In this document: in pieces, positions 29,801 to 40,114 of the stretch
Numbering within the stretch: the first letter of the stretch is position 1
How the letters are laid out: the number at the start of each line of letters is the position of its first letter
Origin: Lepidostoma basale
Lineage: Eukaryota; Arthropoda; Insecta; Trichoptera; Lepidostomatidae
DNA: 64,000 bases
Direction: 5' to 3'
Assembly: GCA_022606425.2 (NCBI GenBank)
Contig: JAHDVF020001352.1
Coordinates: forward strand, 186,001 to 250,000
Program-made: the position numbers and the translations under genes
The notes under the pieces: model-generated
The model's input: the letters and a program-made list of their open reading frames with translations, nothing else
Database searches by the model: none
Told to the model about the DNA's origin: nothing

Positions 29801-30690
29801 AATGTAAACTAATAAGTAATCCATTTTAGCAGTTATAGAACTATTCTATTTATAAAAAATATTTACGACTTAGTATAAGACAAAAAATCTCCATTCTAGT
29901 TACTGCATCGAAGCAAAAATGATGTAATTTAATTTAATTCTTTTTTTTAATGTCCTTTATTATCTAAGTAAATATAATGTGCAAATGCTACAAAGTTATT
30001 ACAATTGGTTTGAAAAATACAAGTATAATACATAACATAGCATACCAGTAGTTATGCGGAGGTCATTAGTTCAAATTACATTGCTTCCGACAGCTCTAAA
30101 CTAGAATTGTTTCAAGGAAACAGCGTGTAAAATATTGTTGTATAGAAACAAAAGCGGATTTATAAATAACGCAAAGGCACCAATTGGTAAGAAAAATCTC
30201 AATTTAATTGGTGGACAAAAATGTTGAAAAACGATTCGTTTGAAATTACACATTAAAGTTAGATGTAGCGTCTTTTGAGGTTAGTAGGAATAATCCATAG
30301 CGCTCGTGTGTACGTGAATACTGATACCAGAAGTGCTGGTCACACTGCAGATTGGAAACCGAGTTGACCGAACCAAAAATAAAGTGATTCGAGACGAGAA
30401 ATACTCCCAGAATAAGAATACCGGGAAGCCGGCATTGCTTCACGAGTGTACCACCCCGACAATGGACGGCGAATAAAGGAAATCGTAATAAAATTTAGAA
30501 AGAACGTTCTCAACCTCGACTAGTTGGATCCATTTCATGGTTCATTCAGCGATTGACAACGGGGCAGGGGAGAGCAACCAAAGGTTCTGACTCAATATAA
30601 TTTCATTCATATAACAATACACCTGTCATTACCGTGAAAACAGTAATATTTTTTTATCGAACCTTGACAAACAAAAATAATTTAAAATAA
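29801..30690. other. unassigned DNA
   Basis: The stretch 30250-30580 is less A+T rich and carries a 65-codon minus-strand open frame without a recognisable domain. No repeat family member was seen. Confidence 0.4.
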
Positions 30691-30811
30691 AACGATGTTT
30701 TTTTTTTTACTATTTCTACTTTGTGTTTATTTCGAAAGCAGCCGGTTTCATCAACAAACTTGTCGCTGTCGAAATAAAGACAAAAGTGGAAGAAGTTAAA
30801 AGACATCGTTT
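30691..30811. repeat. foldback family D copy
   Basis: The ends AACGATGTTTTTTTTTTTAC and AGTTAAAAGACATCGTT are inverted. The core has TTTATTTCGAAAGCAGCCGG and TTTCATCAACAA. Its minus-strand reading GATGAAACCGGCTGC is a decayed GAAAC..GTC motif. Confidence 0.8.
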
Positions 30812-31090
30812 TTTTTAATGATTATTTTAAATGAACTTTCAACAAAAGATTTCAATAAAATCATTTGACTATCCTAAAAACGCCATTGAAATACGATGCT
30901 TGAATAGAGTTAATAATCACTATACACTAAAGAAAAAGATGGAGTAAAAGTAAGCGATCGAAAATAAAAAAGTTCAAATCTTTATGAAATAAAAAACTAA
31001 CTGAATGAAATTTGTTTTATTTGAAATTTCTTGGTAGAAGATCATTGTAACTAAGGAAAATGTAAAAAAATAATTATAAATTCCATTAAA

Positions 31091-31250
31091 ATAAATATTG
31101 AGTTTAATTCCACTTGGTTGTATGGCTGCGACCGGTTTCGGCAGCAGCTCGCTACCTAATCTTTTAGTGAGGCTATACCAGAAGATGGCAGCGAGCTGCC
31201 GAAACTGGTCGAAGACACAAACATTAGTGGATTTTAAATAAATATTCATA
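31091..31250. repeat. foldback family F copy
   Basis: The left arm reads TTTAATTCCACTTGGTTGTA, then CGACCGGTTTCGGCAGC. The right arm reads GAGCTGCCGAAACTGGTCGA, then TTAGTGGATTTTAAATAAA. On the plus strand CAGAAGATGGCAGCGAGCTG precedes CCGAAACTGGTC. This is a hammerhead-like order in which the second base of CTGANGA has changed to A. Confidence 0.75.
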
Positions 31251-31287
31251 TTAACAATATTTTTTACAACAAAAAAAAAACATTTTG

Positions 31288-31445
31288 AGTGTATACAAAT
31301 TCTTGTAGACAAATACTGGATTTCACCCATTGCGGAAAAATAATTTTTTTATAAGGATTAATTGTATCTCAATAGAGACGAATATATAAATTGTTTTCTG
31401 GGAACAGAATATGGGAACAGTCTGACAAATTTTTGGAAGATGTAC
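31288..31445 (+). repeat. foldback family E fragment
   Basis: ATACAAATTCTTGTAGACAA, then ATACTGGATTTCACCCATTG, ATTGTATCTCAATAGAGACG and TGACAAATTTTTGGAAGATG. The central part of the longer copies is deleted. Confidence 0.65.
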
Positions 31446-31983
31446 CTACGAGTATATACTCGTATGCTAGAATACTACACTTATCTTCACATTTTTTTAG
31501 TTCACTCTAAACTAGCGTCATCAATTAATTTAACCATGTTTTAGGCAAATTAAGAGAATATAGGAAAATGGTTCGAGGACCAGCGGTGGTCGTCCCAGGG
31601 AACAACGCGGCGCAGCCGAGCCGGTAGCAGCACCGCGGCGGTAGCTCGTGGGAGGTATCGGCCGCTTTGTCAAAGGCCTCATCTTTTTGGGACTTTTTTC
31701 AGGAACGAATCACTTTTCGGAGTGGCCGGACGACATAATCGCTAGCGGTTATGTGTCGTGATTTTAAATTGAAACCGGCGCATAAAAAATCGATGTCATT
31801 GGAACCTGTGAGAAATCAACGCCTTCAAAGGCGTTTTTTGTTTCAGCCTCCGGCGTCACACCCCCGGACTTCGGTAAATCTAATCTATTACACAATTACC
31901 GCCGCACAATGGATGGCGCGCCTCGCCAAAATTGCTATTTTAAGTAACATAACAATAAATGAGAATACCATATTGACACCCTA
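31446..31983. other. GC-rich single-copy island at 31560-31900
   Basis: This is the most G+C-rich stretch of the window (GGAACAACGCGGCGCAGCCG, AGCACCGCGGCGGTAGCTCG). It has several CGG..CCG words but no repeat copy here. A 78-codon open frame crosses it but has no recognisable domain. It could be regulatory or promoter-type DNA; no TATA box or transcription signal can be assigned. Confidence 0.4.
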
Positions 31984-32257
31984 TTAAGGCACTTGATAAT
32001 AAGACGTTCTGCAAGATGAAAATTGTGTTTTAATACACATTTTTTTAAAATTGCATTTGTTGTCAAATGATTATCCACTGATTTGTAGAAGTAACCACCT
32101 AGAATAAGGCACTTAATAATAATACCACCATTAAGGCACTTAACAATACAACGTTTTGCAAGATGAAAATTGTGTTTTAACACACTTTTTTTAGAAAATA
32201 ACAATTTATTGTCAAATGATTATCCCCCGTTTGTAGTAGTGTAACCACCTAGAATAA
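31984..32257. repeat. imperfect direct duplication, ~145 bp unit
   Basis: AAGGCACTTGATAATAAGAC, then GCAAGATGAAAATTGTGTTT, TGTCAAATGATTATCC and GTAACCACCTAGAATAA occurs at about 31984-32105. It recurs at 32133-32257. Its identity is unknown. Confidence 0.75.
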
Positions 32258-33504
32258 CTTGTATTACGCTCACTTACAAAGTACAAATACTAAATGAATG
32301 CCGAACTCGAAATTATAAAGACAAGATGACAATTGCAAACTAGCGTTGAAAAAGACAAAAATAAATATCACACGCTTAATAGTAAACTGACTGATTATGG
32401 TTTAGGTCATAATTGAGTTAACATGAGACAGAGGCTTGTGTTAACGCTATCCATCTATTTTTCACAATGTTAACGCTATCCATTCGTACGTGTTTTTCGA
32501 CTATTTTTGTTAAAACACCGACTTATGTCAGATTGAGCAAAATTTGCTTTTTCGAGTTAAGCCAGTGTTCTTTTAAGCGTGCGATATAAAGAATAAAGAC
32601 TTCTATATTTTGTTTTTACACAACTTTATTTGTATAATCAAACTAACCGACTTCTCTCGCTGGAGCATCGACAGGGTTGCAAAAAACAAACATAATGGTG
32701 TAAAAACAAAGAACAAAAGTAATTTAGATTAATTTAAATGATGCCAACCACAAATAAACTGCTTCATATGAACGTTAAGACAAAGTAATTTGGCATCTTT
32801 GATATAAAATATAATTACAGTCCATTGGAAATAAAGAAAATAAAAATCTCTTAATAGTATATATTTAACATAATTCCACTTAGGTTTCATCTAAATGTAA
32901 TTGTACTCGTACATTCTATAAAGAAATTATACATATATTTATTTTTTAAAGAAATTATAAACAATAACATTAATACAATGCATTGTAATTTAATTAGAGC
33001 TTTAATTGATCGCAATTACATGATCATTGATCTAAGGATATAAAAGATAACGCCATACAATACAAAGTTGATTATAAATAAATACATACAAGATAAAGTA
33101 CTAGTCAGTCAATGGAATCCAAAACGAAAAGCTCCCATATACCACGGTGCGTAGCAACAATAAATCATTCCCCAAATTTAAACCGAAATGCAGAGAAAAA
33201 AATGCTAAGTTCGGTAGCTGTCAAAAAGTCAATCTCCAGGCGTAAAGGCCGGCCGTCTGCGAGTAATAATGTTTGACAATGGGTGTTATTACGTGAAAGG
33301 GGCCCGCGGGTACGGGTAATAACCGTGAATATTTAATAAGCCATTCCACACCATCATCGTGTGAGCTGGTAGCCCCGCACTACTGAACTATGCCTCTGTA
33401 CCTCAACTTACAGAGCACCTACCTCTACCATACTTCTCTGCAATGTACAGTGGCAATAGGTGAGTTTATTTTTTAAGAAACTAACTTATTTACTAAGTAA
33501 TCAA
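32258..33504. other. A+T-rich DNA with GC-richer island at 33190-33440
   Basis: The island contains AAAGGCCGGCCGTCTGCGAG, GGGGCCCGCGGGTACGGG and TCATCGTGTGAGCTGGTAGC. It is not repeated in the window and has no frame. The rest shows nothing identifiable. Confidence 0.4.
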
Positions 33505-33560
33505 TACGAAGTGGTAGGCAGAAATAATGAATCAAATCAAATCAAATCAAATCAAATCAG
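33505..33560 (+). repeat. LINE-A/SINE-A scrap followed by an (AATCA)n microsatellite
   Basis: GGTAGGCAGAAATAATG is a short trace of the shared 3' end (minus orientation). It is followed at 33530-33560 by five tandem copies of AATCA. Confidence 0.6.
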
Positions 33561-33788
33561 TTTATTTCATCAACAGACATCACAAAATTTATTTTTAAGG
33601 CATCTATTGAGAACAGGTAAAATAATATACTCGTATTATATATAGTATACTACCAGAAACGCATAAGAGATGGTTCAACATTAGGAAGACAGGATACTCT
33701 CCAGAATTGAGAGTATTTGCCTTCTGAACGTACTTTCACTAACATGAAAGACGTCGATCTCCGAGGAGACCGCGTTCAGCAGACTGAT

Positions 33789-33957
33789 GAACCGCCACAC
33801 TGTTCTCTCCTGACATACTTCTCTCGATTCCTCTATATTAATACATCGTGTCATGCACGCAGTCGATTACTCCGACTTCTCGCGTGGCCGATATTTAATA
33901 TTTGATTGATTTGATCGTAACACGTTTTCCTCGGTCTTCTTATTTTTCTAGTTTAAT
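33789..33957 (-). pseudogene. LINE-A copy, C-terminal part
   Basis: ACCGCCACACTGTTCTCTCC, ACATCGTGTCATGCACGCAG and TCGTAACACGTTTTCCTCGG are reverse complements of LINE-A codons from NRGRPRKT to the CQDR..WR region. The copy is cut at its upstream side by LINE-H and continues at 34146. Confidence 0.7.
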
Positions 33958-34145
33958 TTAAGTAGATTACATCTTCTCCTCCGGGCTCAATCTAATGATT
34001 GGTCTGCAGCAATGCGACGCATCTCCTCTTCCACTCCGCTCGGTCTTCGCAACTCTCTTCAACTGCGCATAAGAGGTGCAGCCTATATCTCGGCAAATCT
34101 GGTCCAGGTACTAGCGAGGTCGTCCTCTGCCAATCGATCCCTCGA
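33958..34145 (-). pseudogene. LINE-H C-terminal fragment inside LINE-A
   Basis: The minus strand reads RGIDWQRTTSLVPGPDLPRY, then EDRAEWKRRCVALLQTN. This is a non-LTR tail with the usual EDRA.WR motif but a different family. It separates two LINE-A parts that are adjacent in intact copies. Confidence 0.55.
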
Positions 34146-34560
34146 TTACATATACTTTGTTTTACCATTGTTTCTTCATTCATTCTTAACATATGTCCGA
34201 ACCATCTTATCCGAATATTCCTTTCATTATTTTGTTCAAAACATTTTCACTCACTCTGCTTTCACTTATATTTTCATTCGACACTCTTATCTTATACAGC
34301 TTTTTCACATATCTATCTAAGAGATCTCACGTCTACTGTATTTATTCTACTTTCGTTCTTATTTTGTCAGTTCCATGCTTTGCTTCCATACATAATAATC
34401 GGTACATTGTGCAGTGAGCTTTTTTGAATAGGCTTTTCTTTGCGACGACAACTTTAATTGCACCATTCACTTTATTGCCTGCCCCAAACCTTCTTTCCCT
34501 TAGCACTCTCCACTCGTCCATCATTTGTAAACATACTACCTAAACATACAAACTCATATA
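34146..34560 (-). pseudogene. LINE-A copy, upstream part
   Basis: The minus strand carries codons for MVKQ, RWFGHM-like, RINAVDVRSL, SEAWN-like and GAGNKVNGAIKVV. It runs to SDDEWRV-like sequence near 34520 and is truncated at about 34560. Several frameshifts are present. Confidence 0.75.
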
Positions 34561-35122
34561 TTGTTCGAAAATTATTTACGGATTCAAGATGACTTTATTT
34601 ATTAAGAAATTAATTCACCACAGAAAAATATTTAAACGCATAAACTGTAACAGTAACAAAAAATCACCGGGCCTCACTGCTCATTGTAGATCTCTATACA
34701 AAATACTCTGATCTGTAGTGGACTCTTGATTTGTTCGATGAGTAGGAATTAGGAATAAAAAAAAACTCCCAATGGAAAATACTCTTTATGTAACGAAAAA
34801 AAAAAACACACTGCTATAAAAGTACCTACTTAAAACATACAAATATTTTTTTCATTTTAATGGCTTTCTTTATGTTAGAAAAATGATGTATTTATAAGGG
34901 TTGCAAGTCTAATAATCTTCTTTGGAATGAGAGTCATTTCTCATGACAAACATGAAAAGAAACATCAATTTAGCATTTTTTTTTTAAATATATTCCATTA
35001 CGTTTATAATAGAGCTGAATTCATATTTCATATTTAGGAGGAAAAATTTCTAATCGTGTTTAAAATTATACGTTGTATTTGCCGTCCCCGCAAAATATAT
35101 TATATGATACATTATTTTATTT
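34561..35122. other. A+T-rich DNA, no gene seen
   Basis: Long A and T runs dominate. No frame or repeat family member was identified. Confidence 0.5.
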
Positions 35123-35416
35123 AAGGATCATTAAAGATGGTTTGAACATATGGAAAGAAAGAATGGTAAAAAATATATATATTAACGATGTAAATGGAAC
35201 CAGAAATAGAGGAAGACCGAGAAAAACGTGTCACGATCAAATATTGAATATTGTGCACGTGAGAAGTCAGAGAAATCGACGCGGGTGCATGATACGATGT
35301 ATGAATGTTGAGGAAGCGAGAGAAATATGTCAGGAAAGAAAAGTATGGCATTCCATTCTTTCTGCCCACCCCTCCGGGGAGACGGCGTGATGGTTAGTTA
35401 GTTAGTTAGTTAGTTA
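35123..35416 (+). pseudogene. LINE-A 3' end with (GTTA)n tail
   Basis: Codons read MVKNIYINDVNGTRNRGRPR, ILNIVHVRSQRNRRGCMIRC, MNVEEAREICQERKVW and HSILSAHPSGETA, then a stop at the GGCGTGATGG word. The tail is GTTAGTTAGTTAGTTAGTTA. The C-terminal ~90 codons are open. This copy shows best how LINE-A ends. Confidence 0.85.
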
Positions 35417-35978
35417 TAAATATGATTCCTTCTGCAAAAGCTTCCTCGTCAAACATTACTTCAAAATGGTTAAAGTTACCTTTTTCGTTTCTTATCACAT
35501 TTCAAATTAAGAAAGCATTATAAGATTTTTCAATTTAGTGAATAATCCTGTAAACATTTACTTCAAGCGATTGTATTTTCAATTATAAGTCAAAATCAAC
35601 AAATTGTATTAATGGCTAATGATTTTGTTTATCGATAGCGGCCTATGAGATTTTGTTAGTGCATCATTCTGGGAATTAATTTCCTACATAATTAAATATT
35701 TGTGAAGAGCGACGATGGGTGGATGACCGAGCGAGGACGTCCGCAGTCTCGTCTGGGCCACGTACCTCCGTAATAATATAACACACACACATAACAAGCA
35801 CTAAAAAAATCTCATTGTGCAATATCTAATAAGCTCTTCGATAAGTTAATAACGTTCAATGGGCTAGAGGTTCGCGATTATCGCAAGTGACGTCAAAGAT
35901 TGTTTCATTTAAGATACTAATATTTTTATACGGGCGCGCACTCAATTAATTTGATTTTTCTCTCCGACTATGCACAAT
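35417..35978. other. unassigned DNA
   Basis: Near 35700-35780 the sequence GAGCGACGATGGGTGGATGA and GAGCGAGGACGTCCGCAGTC is GC-richer. No frame or repeat was identified. Confidence 0.4.
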
Positions 35979-36140
35979 TGACGACCTTCGTGGCAGAATG
36001 GTAAGAGCTCTGACTCCCATACCGAAGGTCCCGGGTTCGATTCCCGGCGATTGCAGTGTGATTGTCACACTCTCTTTGTTCTGGTGTAGAATTCACGTAC
36101 CTATCTTATGTCACGAGAATCAATATAATAATAGCTAAAT
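35979..36140 (+). repeat. SINE-T, tRNA-derived SINE
   Basis: The head GTGGCAGAATGGTAAGAGCT resembles a tRNA A-box region. CCCGGGTTCGATTCCCGGCG forms a perfect five-pair T arm with a seven-base loop and B box. The anticodon stem does not pair, so it is not a tRNA gene. A diverged second copy at 50341-50575 supports a dispersed SINE. Confidence 0.6.
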
Positions 36141-36268
36141 ACAAATTGTATACAGTAATTAGGTTCAAACGACCTGTTGTATTATATATATTTAAAAAAT
36201 ATATTTCAATCTATTCATAAGCGATGAAACACTAAAATATGTCGATTACTTTTAAGAAGCACTATCGA

Positions 36269-36341
36269 ATAAATAAAACATTGAATGTCAGCCACGTGAT
36301 TAGTTGAAGAAATCGACCTACGTGCATGACACGATGTACGG
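36269..36341 (+). pseudogene. LINE-A fragment
   Basis: AATAAAACATTGAATGTCAG, then CCACGTGATTAG and TCGACCTACGTGCATGACAC, matches codons QILNVGHV..RNRRACMT. About 24 codons remain. Confidence 0.6.
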
Positions 36342-36568
36342 TACAGTACTGCTAAGGTATTATCAAATATGATACATAAGTATAGTGTAAAAGTATGCAA
36401 AATGTGTCACCCCTAAAAATAAAATTAATTCAAGAAAACTGACATTTTCAATATTTGATAGATCGCCAACATTCGGACGAAGTACATAATACATGCATGG
36501 TTAAACTAAATTGAACGATTTTACTGAAATCCTTGAACTTAAGTTAATTTTAAATATTAATTAAAAAT

Positions 36569-36760
36569 ACATGTTTTTTAATAACTATAATACATCCACT
36601 CTTGTATTTTTTCAACAAAGACCGATTGCGCCAGGCTGGCTCACATCGACAGACTGCGACTGAGACTAGTTGACAAGTCTGTCAATGCTGGACAGCTTGG
36701 TGAAACCGATCACTATCGAAATAAAGGTAAAAATGGAAGTAGTTATTAAAAAAACATTGT
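36569..36760. repeat. foldback family D copy
   Basis: ATGTTTTTTAATAACTATAA, then TACATCCACTCTTGTATTTT on the left. AGGTAAAAATGGAAGTAG and TTATTAAAAAAACATTGTTT on the right are the inverse. On the plus strand CTGGACAGCTTGGTGAAACC, then GATC, retains GAAAC. Confidence 0.75.
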
Positions 36761-37416
36761 TTAATTTAATTATCATGGTTTAAAATGAAAAAATTAACGC
36801 TTAACACTTCAATACTATTTTGGTCACAAACATGTGAAACAAAAGCTAAGAATTTGATATTAAAAATACCTGTTTATCTATCATCTACGGAGCCGTCCGG
36901 GTCTCCACACACCTCCCGTCTCACACACTTATGCAAATGCACTCTTTCAATTAATTTGATTCGTTTAAGGAGCGTTCGATTTAAATTGATGGCAGTAGGC
37001 GTTCTCGCCGCATAAAATTTTATAGCCCAGAAAATAAAACAGAATCCGAATCTTCATTCTGGTATTATCAGCCGTGCGAATTGGTCCGTCGCGAAAAAAC
37101 TCATCCATTTTTTCTCCACACACAAGGTACTAGATTTATTTTTCTAATCGCATTTTAATGCAAATCAAATTTATGTATATCGAGCGTTACATATTAATTA
37201 CGTTTTTATAGAGAAATTCTGTAGAAAAAAATAATTATATAACAGTACAAAATACCCGAGTTGTTTAATTAATTTTAAAATTGTCAACCTTGTGTGGGAT
37301 ACTATAGATCGATCTACAGATAGTATTAAAAAACAGTTTTAACCGATGTAAGGTTAATTTATTGGCAACAAAAAGAGTCATAATAAATAACCAATGCTTT
37401 AGTATTAATTATATTA
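36761..37416. other. unassigned DNA with GC-richer stretch at 36890-37120
   Basis: The stretch contains TACGGAGCCGTCCGGGTCTC and ACTTATGCAAATGC. The latter is a perfect octamer-type word (TATGCAAAT), which POU proteins bind, but one site proves nothing. No frame was identified. Confidence 0.35.
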
Positions 37417-37592
37417 ATTAATACGAATGAATACGTTCGTTTTTTTTTAGAAATTTCATTTTATTTTATTGGAATGTCATGTTTTGCCTGTCTAAGGTAT
37501 TATCAAATGTCCTTGATATTTGAAAATGCCATAGACAGGTGAAACATGTCATTCTCATAAATTATATTAAAACTTTTAGAAAACAAAAGTCA
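37417..37592. repeat. foldback family A copy
   Basis: ATTAATACGAATGAATACG and TTTTATTGGAATGTCATGTT on the left. GGTGAAACATGTCATTCTCA, TAAAACTTTTAGAAAAC on the right. The centre has TTGATATTTGAAAATGCC. Confidence 0.75.
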
Positions 37593-37661
37593 TCTATGAC
37601 GCTTTGAAATGTATAATTAAATAATTTCACGGTATATATTAATGATGTATATAGTAATATG

Positions 37662-37982
37662 AATAATGGTGTTATGAACAAAATAATGAAAGGATCATTA
37701 AGATGGTTTGGACATATGGAAATAACGAATGAAGAAAGAATGGTAAAAAAATATTTGTTAACGATGTAAATGGAACCAGAAATAGAGGAAGACCTAGAAA
37801 AACGTGGCACGATCAAATAAATCAAATATTGAATGTCGGCCATGTGAGGAGTCAGAGAAATCGACGCGCGTGCATTACACGATGTATGAATGTTGAGGAA
37901 TCGAGAGAAATATGTCAGGAAAGAAAAGTGTGGTAGACCATTGTTTCTGCCTAACCCTTCGGAGAGACGGCGTGATGGTTAT
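37662..37982 (+). pseudogene. LINE-A 3' fragment
   Basis: Codons read NNGVMNKIMKGSLRWFGHME, ERMVKK, NGTRNRGRPRKTWHDQINQI, LNVGHVRSQRNRRACITRCM and NVEESREICQERKVW. A one-base loss near 37750 and a stop (tag) at 37934 break it. It ends GGCGTGATGGTTATTATA with no clear GTTA run. Confidence 0.8.
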
Positions 37983-38048
37983 TATAAAATTTCAGTTCGA
38001 CGAGTGAATAACTTCAATCATGAGTTAATAATGGCCGAGCCATAGAGG

Positions 38049-38408
38049 GCTCCCTCCGCTTACCCAAAGCTGTTATAGGCACAGCGGCGCCTATCGTCAG
38101 CTTCACTCGTGCACTCCCTAGGCCCGTCCCCCGTCCATGCGGGACTTGGATACTATAGATCGTCATAATTTTATAATAGCCCATAAAATCATGTACCATA
38201 TTTTGCTTTGTTTTGTTAGATTTGGACATAGAAGTGGACTAAAATTAAACTGGATTAAATGTGGCCTATATACCCTTTTGCTTTTTTTCTGGAATGGTGC
38301 ATTCTCCAGCTAATGTAAGTCCTGCGTGGATGGGGGGCGGGCCTAGAAGCTGACGAAGGGGCGCCGCTGCGTCCTATAACAGCTTCGGCTAAGCGGCGGG
38401 TAACCTTC
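38049..38408. repeat. repeat R1, inverted pair
   Basis: The left arm (38049-38150) contains CGCTTACCCAAAGCTGTTAT and CTAGGCCCGTCCCCCGTCCA. The right arm (38316-38405) is its inverse: GGGCGGGCCTAGAAGCTGAC and ATAACAGCTTCGGCTAAGCG. The two face away from a ~165-bp A+T-rich spacer. A third copy lies at 29282-29470. Confidence 0.65.
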
Positions 38409-38469
38409 TATGTCTTCATTCAACTGTTAGTTTGTTCATTTTGCATTTGTATTAACAATCACTGTATTA

Positions 38470-38897
38470 AACACAAAAGTCCGGATCGTCCATGTCAACA
38501 TGTGCAACATCGAAAAAAAACATTACGTGTTATAACATTATGTGCTAAATTAAAAAAAAAAAACAGTGGGTTCGTGGAACATATATTGAATAGACAATAT
38601 GTACACCATCTAAAAAGAACATTTTGTGTTAAATTATTATTACTTTGTTATTTTATTTTATATCATTGTATTTTATATTATATTTATGTTTTAGATTTAT
38701 TTTGTGGGTGTTGGAAGATCGAAGTGTGCGCGAAAGATGCCTATTGGTGGCGATGAGGTTCGCAACCCATCACACCGCGTCTCCCGCGGGGCGAAAATAG
38801 AAGGATGGAGTGCCGCATCAGTATAAGTGTGACAGTCCATTCTTTCTGCCTACCCTTTCGGGGAGACTGCGTGATGGTTAGTTAGTTAGTTAGTTAT
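38470..38897 (+). mobile_element. SINE-A, long copy
   Basis: It begins ACAAAAGTCCGGATCGTCCA, shared with 47434. About 220 A+T-rich bases follow, then GATCGAAGTGTGCGCGAAAG, GCGATGAGGTTCGCAACCCA and the LINE-A-like 3' end with GTTAGTTAGTTAGTTAGTTA. Together with the copy at 47434 it shows the fullest extent of the family. Confidence 0.75.
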
Positions 38898-39454
38898 CAC
38901 TGTATTTTACCCTACAATAAATAAATAAATGTATATTTGCAACCAAGGGGGATCCAGACCACATTTAAGCTACGCTACTCTCCCTCGATGTCCCGCCGTA
39001 CACATAGCAATGAGATGATGGTGTAAAGTAAATCGCACCGACGCATAAATAACGTGTGATTTTGTCTAATAATATTTCGATACACACCGTAAAACAACAC
39101 GGCCGCGGGCACACCAGACTAACCCTTTAAGCGCATAGCCAATAATTTAATTTATAAACGTATGAGCGTGTTTGCAGTTGTCCCGCCTCACCTCGTAAAT
39201 TAATTCATGTTAAACAATATACACGTGTACTCGGACAGCGAGATGTGTTGATTTTAATCTCAAGCCTTTGACAGTTGAATGATGAATGTACTCTTGTGTT
39301 TATGCTTATATAAGGTATCCTTCTCTTATCTGTCATCTCTAATACATAATGTAAATTAATTTATTATACATATTTAAATAATTTAAATGACATTAATGTA
39401 CATACAGTTTATAGAAGAATACATAGAAAAATGTTTCTTGTGTAAAAACAAACT
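38898..39454. other. unassigned DNA with GC-richer stretch at 38940-39260
   Basis: GCTACGCTACTCTCCCTCGA, TGTCCCGCCGTACACATAGC and AACACGGCCGCGGGCACACC mark an unrepeated island. No frame was identified. Confidence 0.35.
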
Positions 39455-39662
39455 AACTAACTAACCATCACGCCGTCTCCCCGAAGGGGTAGGTAGAAAG
39501 AATGGACTCCCAAACTTTTCTTTCCTGACATATTTTTCTCGCTTCTTCAACATTCATACATCGTGTCATGCACGCGCCTCGATTTCTCTGACTTCTCACA
39601 TGGCCGACATTCAATATTTGATTTATTTGATCGGGCCACGTTTTCCTCGGTTTCTCGTGTAA
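39455..39662 (-). pseudogene. LINE-A 3' end with tail
   Basis: AACTAACTAACTAACCATCA and CGCCGTCTCCCCGAAGGGGT start the tail. Codons up to RGRPRKTWPDQINQ are recognisable in reverse. It is 5'-truncated at about 39660. Confidence 0.8.
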
Positions 39663-39696
39663 GTATGTAAATATTTATAATAACTATTTAAAATTG

Positions 39697-39872
39697 ACAT
39701 AAACGTCAAATTTTCTAAGTTTAATTCCTATATTTTATGGAGTGACATGTTTCGCCCTACGATAAATTGTTAGTTAAATCAACAAACGAATATTACATAG
39801 TGACCTTGCAGGCGTAACATTTTATTCCTAAAATATATTATATATCTTCTAGAAAATGAAACGTTTACATAA
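39697..39872. repeat. foldback family A, diverged copy
   Basis: AAACGTCAAATTTTCTAAGT, then ATTTTATGGAGTGACATGTT and TCGCCCTACGATAAATTG. The right arm is CGTAACATTTTATTCC and ATCTTCTAGAAAATGAAACG. It sits between two LINE-A copies. Confidence 0.65.
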
Positions 39873-39890
39873 ATCCTTAATGTAAAAACT

Positions 39891-40114
39891 ATAATAACTA
39901 ACTAACGATCACGCCGTTTCACCTAAAGGGTAGGCAGAATGAATGGACTGTCACACTTTTCTATCCTGAAATATTTCTCTCGCTTCCTCAACATTCATAC
40001 ATCGTGTTATGCACGCGCGTCGGTTTCTCTGATTCCTCACGTGGTCAACATTCAATATTTGATTTATTTGATCGTGCCACGATTTCCTCGGTCTTCCTCT
40101 ATTTCTAGTTCATT
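39891..40114 (-). pseudogene. LINE-A 3' end with tail
   Basis: AATAACTAACTAACGATCAC, then GCCGTTTCACCTAAAGGGTA. Reverse codons are recognisable from the stop to NRGRPRKSWHDQINQILNV. An open frame on the opposite strand is only a shadow. Confidence 0.8.

Noticed and set aside
33999..34427. Plus-strand frame of 142 codons
   Set aside because: It is antisense to the LINE-A and LINE-H relics on the minus strand.
35979..36056. Possible tRNA gene
   Set aside because: The T arm is perfect but the anticodon stem and acceptor stem do not pair, and a diverged second copy exists; it is better explained as a SINE.
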